Source: Desulfobacteraceae bacterium (lineage in GTDB: Bacteria; Desulfobacterota; Desulfobacteria; Desulfobacterales; DAOWNP01). From it: a stretch of 7,643 bases of DNA. The stretch is taken from NCBI GenBank assembly GCA_030642545.1, contig DAOWNP010000112.1:1-7643 (forward strand), given 5' to 3'. Shown here one piece after another: positions 5,889 through 7,643 of this stretch. Numbering within the stretch: position 1 is the first letter of the stretch; each line of letters opens with the position of its first letter. The notes below the pieces were generated by a model, which worked only from the letters and a program-made list of their open reading frames with translations, was not told the origin of the DNA and made no database searches. Position numbers and translations under genes: made by a program.

Positions 5889-6663
5889 CTATTCCAACCC
5901 TTCCCAAAGGCAGACACAAAAGCTGAACCGGCCTGTATTTTAAACCAATTTCAAAAGCTGCATTTATACTGGAATTATATTTTTGCGGTAATATCATCCA
6001 TTTTAACTCACCATGGTTAAAATACCCAAACCGTTTGTGGTCAAGTGACTGAAAAAAAAGAGAAAGTCTGCCTAACCGCAAAATTTTTACCTGTATGTCT
6101 TTTTCTTCAACTTTTATCATAGAAGAGTAAACTTCTATTGAACTCCCGTACTCAGCCTCAATAATCAAAGTTTCCATTACTTTTCTGTATTTTTCACTAA
6201 CAGACTCTTGTGTATTATCAAGTATTTTTTTAAGATTTGTCAGGCGCACACTACGCTCTTTCAAAAGAAAGGGGAGATGAAATTCATATACATTTTTTAA
6301 GTTTTCATAAACATTTTCAAGATAAGGAGTAAGCTCTTTTAAAACCTTTGCATGTTCTTTTATCTGAACAGTCATTAAATCAATAGATTCAGAAACATCT
6401 TTTATCTCGTTTGACAATTTGACATTAGCCTGTTTTAACTCCTCCTGTTTTTCCACCTGCTTTTTATATCTGTTTAAAAGAACCTCTTTTTCAGATACCC
6501 ACCTGTCTTCATTTTTTTGAGTCTTCTGACGTGTTTTTATAGTTTTTTCAACAGAAAACAGTACTTTTTCTGAGGTTGTTTCACAAAAAGCAAAACCTGC
6601 ACAAAAAATAAATAATATTAATGTGCAGGTCATAGTTTTAACCTTTATTAAACTTGTTTTCAT
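5881..6663 (-). CDS. DUF3450 family periplasmic coiled-coil protein, first gene of the operon
   Basis: A 260-residue protein of the DUF3450 family, which typically precedes ttpC-exbB-exbD-tonB. It has a signal peptide (basic start, hydrophobic 11-25, likely cut after A-F-C at 27), a long coiled coil at about 40-110, and a C-terminal domain with recognisable family blocks: LPFLLKERSVRL (130-141), EKYRKVMETLIIEAEYG (157-173), LRLGRLSLFFQSLD (195-208) and LKYRPVQLLCLPL (241-253). Cys27 is not in a proper lipobox (Phe before it), so a lipoprotein is unlikely. Its biochemical role is unknown; co-translation with TtpC (8-base overlap) and matching coiled coils suggest direct binding, which is inference. 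ATG at 6663 is preferred since it supplies the basic n-region. AAGGG lies 11 bases upstream, a wide spacing. A later in-frame ATG at codon 11 would strip the positive charges. Confidence 0.88.
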   Translation of the reverse strand: MKTSLIKVKTMTCTLILFIFCAGFAFCETTSEKVLFSVEKTIKTRQKTQKNEDRWVSEKEVLLNRYKKQVEKQEELKQANVKLSNEIKDVSESIDLMTVQIKEHAKVLKELTPYLENVYENLKNVYEFHLPFLLKERSVRLTNLKKILDNTQESVSEKYRKVMETLIIEAEYGSSIEVYSSMIKVEEKDIQVKILRLGRLSLFFQSLDHKRFGYFNHGELKWMILPQKYNSSINAAFEIGLKYRPVQLLCLPLGRVGIDE

Positions 6664-6736
6664 TCTCGTATCTGCCCTTATAAAATAGATAATTAAAAAA
6701 AGCTTATATAAACCATTTTATTTTGGACCCTTGTAT

Positions 6737-6781
6737 AATTATTAAACATATCTATATTACCTTAAAATATGCTTAATAATT
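6737..6781. repeat. Inverted repeat 1 in the operon leader (15-bp arms, one mismatch)
   Basis: Arms 6737-6751 (AATTATTAAACATAT) and 6767-6781 (ATATGCTTAATAATT) are complementary at 14 of 15 positions with a 15-base spacer. The AT-rich stem would lie in the 5' leader of the operon mRNA, about 75-120 bases before the start codon, or could be a regulator-binding dyad. Confidence 0.6.
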
Positions 6782-6815
6782 GCTGAATACGAGAAGCTGC
6801 CTTTATTCAACAATT
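6778..6815. repeat. Inverted repeat 2 in the operon leader (12-bp arms, one mismatch)
   Basis: Arms 6778-6789 (AATTGCTGAATA) and 6804-6815 (TATTCAACAATT) match at 11 of 12 positions across 14 bases. It shares its outer four bases with inverted repeat 1 and its right arm with inverted repeat 3, so repeats 2 and 3 cannot both form in one RNA. Confidence 0.55.
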
Positions 6816-6825
6816 TTATAAGGCA
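6798..6825. repeat. Inverted repeat 3, overlapping repeat 2
   Basis: TGCCTT (6798-6803) and AAGGCA (6820-6825) are a perfect 6-bp pair, extended by AT/AT with one bulged base. Its loop contains most of the right arm of repeat 2, giving two competing folds. Confidence 0.5.
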
Positions 6826-6956
6826 AGTTATCTGACTTCTGATTACTGACATTCCTTATTTCAAAATTATCAGACACAGTTACAGAAAAGGATCCGTTTC
6901 CGAATTTTCACGGAATTACTTATTAAGTTATTTATATAACACCCTAAAAAAATATA

Positions 6957-6985
6957 TATATATTTATCAATAAAGTAAAAGTCAA
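6957..6985 (-). promoter_or_regulatory. Candidate sigma-70 promoter of the TonB operon
   Basis: The minus strand has TTGACT (6985-6980, 5 of 6 consensus bases), a 17-base spacer, and TATATA (6962-6957, 4 of 6) within an AT tract. It would give a leader of roughly 280-290 bases before the DUF3450 start. Other AT-rich hexamers nearer the gene cannot be excluded. Confidence 0.45.
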
Positions 6986-7007
6986 TCAAATTTTATTCTT
7001 TTACTTT
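6972..7007. repeat. Perfect 10-bp inverted repeat overlapping the operon promoter
   Basis: AAAGTAAAAG at 6972-6981 and CTTTTACTTT at 6998-7007 are exactly complementary with 16 bases between. The left arm sits inside the spacer and the -35 edge of the predicted minus-strand promoter, where a bound repressor would block RNA polymerase. It does not look like a Fur box. Confidence 0.55.
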
Positions 7008-7041
7008 TTCTACGAAAAAAACAAAGGCTTTTAAATTTACC

Positions 7042-7070
7042 TTGTCTATAAAATATTTTTCCCATATATT
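7042..7070 (+). promoter_or_regulatory. Candidate sigma-70 promoter for glnS
   Basis: TTGTCT (7042-7047, 4 of 6 consensus bases) is followed by a 17-base spacer and TATATT (7065-7070, 5 of 6). The start site would be near 7077, about 75 bases before the glnS ATG. The region is so AT-rich that chance matches are common. Confidence 0.4.
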
Positions 7071-7153
7071 ATATTTTTAAATTTTCGTAAAAATATGATT
7101 ATTGTAAGTTACAGTTTTTTTAAAAAAAAATAATTTCAGGGAATCCTTATATA

Positions 7154-7643
7154 ATGGACATGATTAAAAACACCTGTAAAAAGGCAGACGGATCAACAGG
7201 CATTGATTTTATAAGATCAATAATACAGAATGATTTAAAAGATAATAAAGAGATGATCATAACAACAAGGTTTCCTCCTGAGCCTAACGGATATATTCAT
7301 ATAGGACACGCAAAATCTATATATCTGAATTTCAGTATTGCAAATGAAAACAACGGAATCTTTAATCTTAGATTTGATGATACAAATCCTGCAAAAGAAG
7401 ATATTAAATATGTAGAATCAATAAAAGCTGATCTCAAATGGCTCGGAATTGACTGGGGAAATAATATTTATTACTCTTCAGATTATTTTGATAAATTACA
7501 TACATATGCCATAAAACTAATAAAAAAGCAAAAAGCTTATGTATGCAGCTTAAACGCAGATCAAACAAGAGAGTTTCGTGGAACACTTAAAAAGCCTGGT
7601 ACAAACAGTCCATACAGAAACAGAACAATTGACGAAAACTTAG
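7154..7643 (+). CDS. glnS: Glutaminyl-tRNA synthetase, N-terminal part (3' end beyond window)
   Basis: The first 163 codons of a class I aminoacyl-tRNA synthetase that charges tRNA-Gln with glutamine in the cytoplasm. The block TRFPPEPNGYIHIGHAKS (38-55) contains the class I signature HIGH exactly at 49-52. Further blocks are LRFDDTNPAKEDIKYVESIK, WLGIDWGNNIYYSSDYFDKL and EFRGTLKKPGTNSPYRNRT; these follow the E. coli GlnRS order almost without gaps and separate it from GltX. Family members are about 550 residues, so about 70% lies outside the window. ATG at 7154 is preferred over the one two codons later because AGGGA (7138-7142) lies 11 bases upstream. It is divergent from the TonB operon. 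Having GlnRS suggests direct glutaminylation of tRNA-Gln, although the Gat amidotransferase could be present elsewhere for tRNA-Asn. Confidence 0.95.
   Translation, partial: MDMIKNTCKKADGSTGIDFIRSIIQNDLKDNKEMIITTRFPPEPNGYIHIGHAKSIYLNFSIANENNGIFNLRFDDTNPAKEDIKYVESIKADLKWLGIDWGNNIYYSSDYFDKLHTYAIKLIKKQKAYVCSLNADQTREFRGTLKKPGTNSPYRNRTIDENL

Larger units (their letters stand above)
6664..7153. other. 490-bp divergent intergenic region between the TonB operon and glnS
   Basis: I see no credible protein gene here on either strand. It contains candidate promoters in both directions, a perfect 10-bp inverted repeat (6972-7007), an (AT)6 tract (6952-6963), a 5-bp dyad TTCCG/CGGAA (6898-6915), a cluster of overlapping inverted repeats nearest the operon (6737-6825), and a T7A9 run (7115-7130) shortly before the glnS ribosome-binding site. 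I could not match any part to a known riboswitch class. Confidence 0.7.

Noticed and set aside
6757..6852. 31-codon reading frame on the minus strand starting ATG-TCA-GTA
   Set aside because: AAGGA touches the ATG with no spacing, the product has no recognisable feature, and its DNA is accounted for by the inverted repeats of the operon leader.
7115..7130. T7A9 run before glnS as a terminator or hairpin
   Set aside because: There is no loop between the runs and no upstream plus-strand gene to terminate. It is better explained as AT-rich leader.
6664..7153. Known riboswitch (cobalamin, molybdenum, SAM) or Fur box upstream of the TonB operon
   Set aside because: I looked for the conserved cobalamin box, other conserved cores and the GATAATGATAATCATTATC-like Fur site and found no convincing match.
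1..7643. CRISPR array, tRNA, rRNA, insertion sequence or phage attachment site
   Set aside because: No regularly spaced repeats, cloverleaf, ribosomal segments, transposase motifs or flanking terminal repeats were seen.

Overview
The window is AT-rich DNA (sampled lines run about 28-30% G+C in the central operon) from a Gram-negative bacterium. Signal peptides, a TonB/ExbB/ExbD energy-transduction operon and a bacterial-type glutaminyl-tRNA synthetase all point to a two-membrane cell. The operon type, a small J-domain protein with a WW..RFG.DP.WG tail, and a multidomain Ser/Thr kinase of the 'EQTGR' type together fit a low-GC Desulfobacterota (Desulfobacterales-like) genome best. That placement is an inference, not a proof.

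Layout from left to right. (1) At 1-666 on the minus strand lies the N-terminal 222 codons of a kinase-like protein that runs off the left edge. Its catalytic loop and DFG motif are degenerate. Upstream of it is a full-consensus sigma-70 promoter (TTGACA-17-TATAAT) with a short direct repeat and a dyad between promoter and start codon. (2) At 836-1153, minus strand, is a 105-residue J-domain co-chaperone starting at TTG behind a strong Shine-Dalgarno. (3) From 6663 down to 1253, minus strand, is a complete six-gene operon in the order DUF3450 protein, TtpC, ExbB, ExbD, TonB, TPR protein. This is the gene order of the Vibrio TonB2-type systems. (4) At 6664-7153 is a 490-bp divergent intergenic region with candidate promoters in both directions and a cluster of interlocking inverted repeats in what would be the operon's leader. 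(5) From 7154 to the right edge, plus strand, are the first 163 codons of glnS.

How the genes work together: ExbB/ExbD and the ExbB-like C-terminal half of TtpC should form proton-driven inner-membrane motor parts. TonB (short, one N-terminal anchor, C-terminal receptor-binding domain) carries the energy to outer-membrane receptors. The coiled-coil DUF3450 protein, the long periplasmic part of TtpC and the secreted TPR protein are likely periplasmic partners. No TonB-dependent receptor is present in the window, so the substrate cannot be named.

The most unusual points are an apparent relic of a second exbB 3' end in the exbB-exbD spacer, the degenerate kinase domain, and the organised regulatory DNA in the two promoter regions. 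I did not find a wholly new system: the central operon belongs to a known family, although its DUF3450 component still lacks a defined function.
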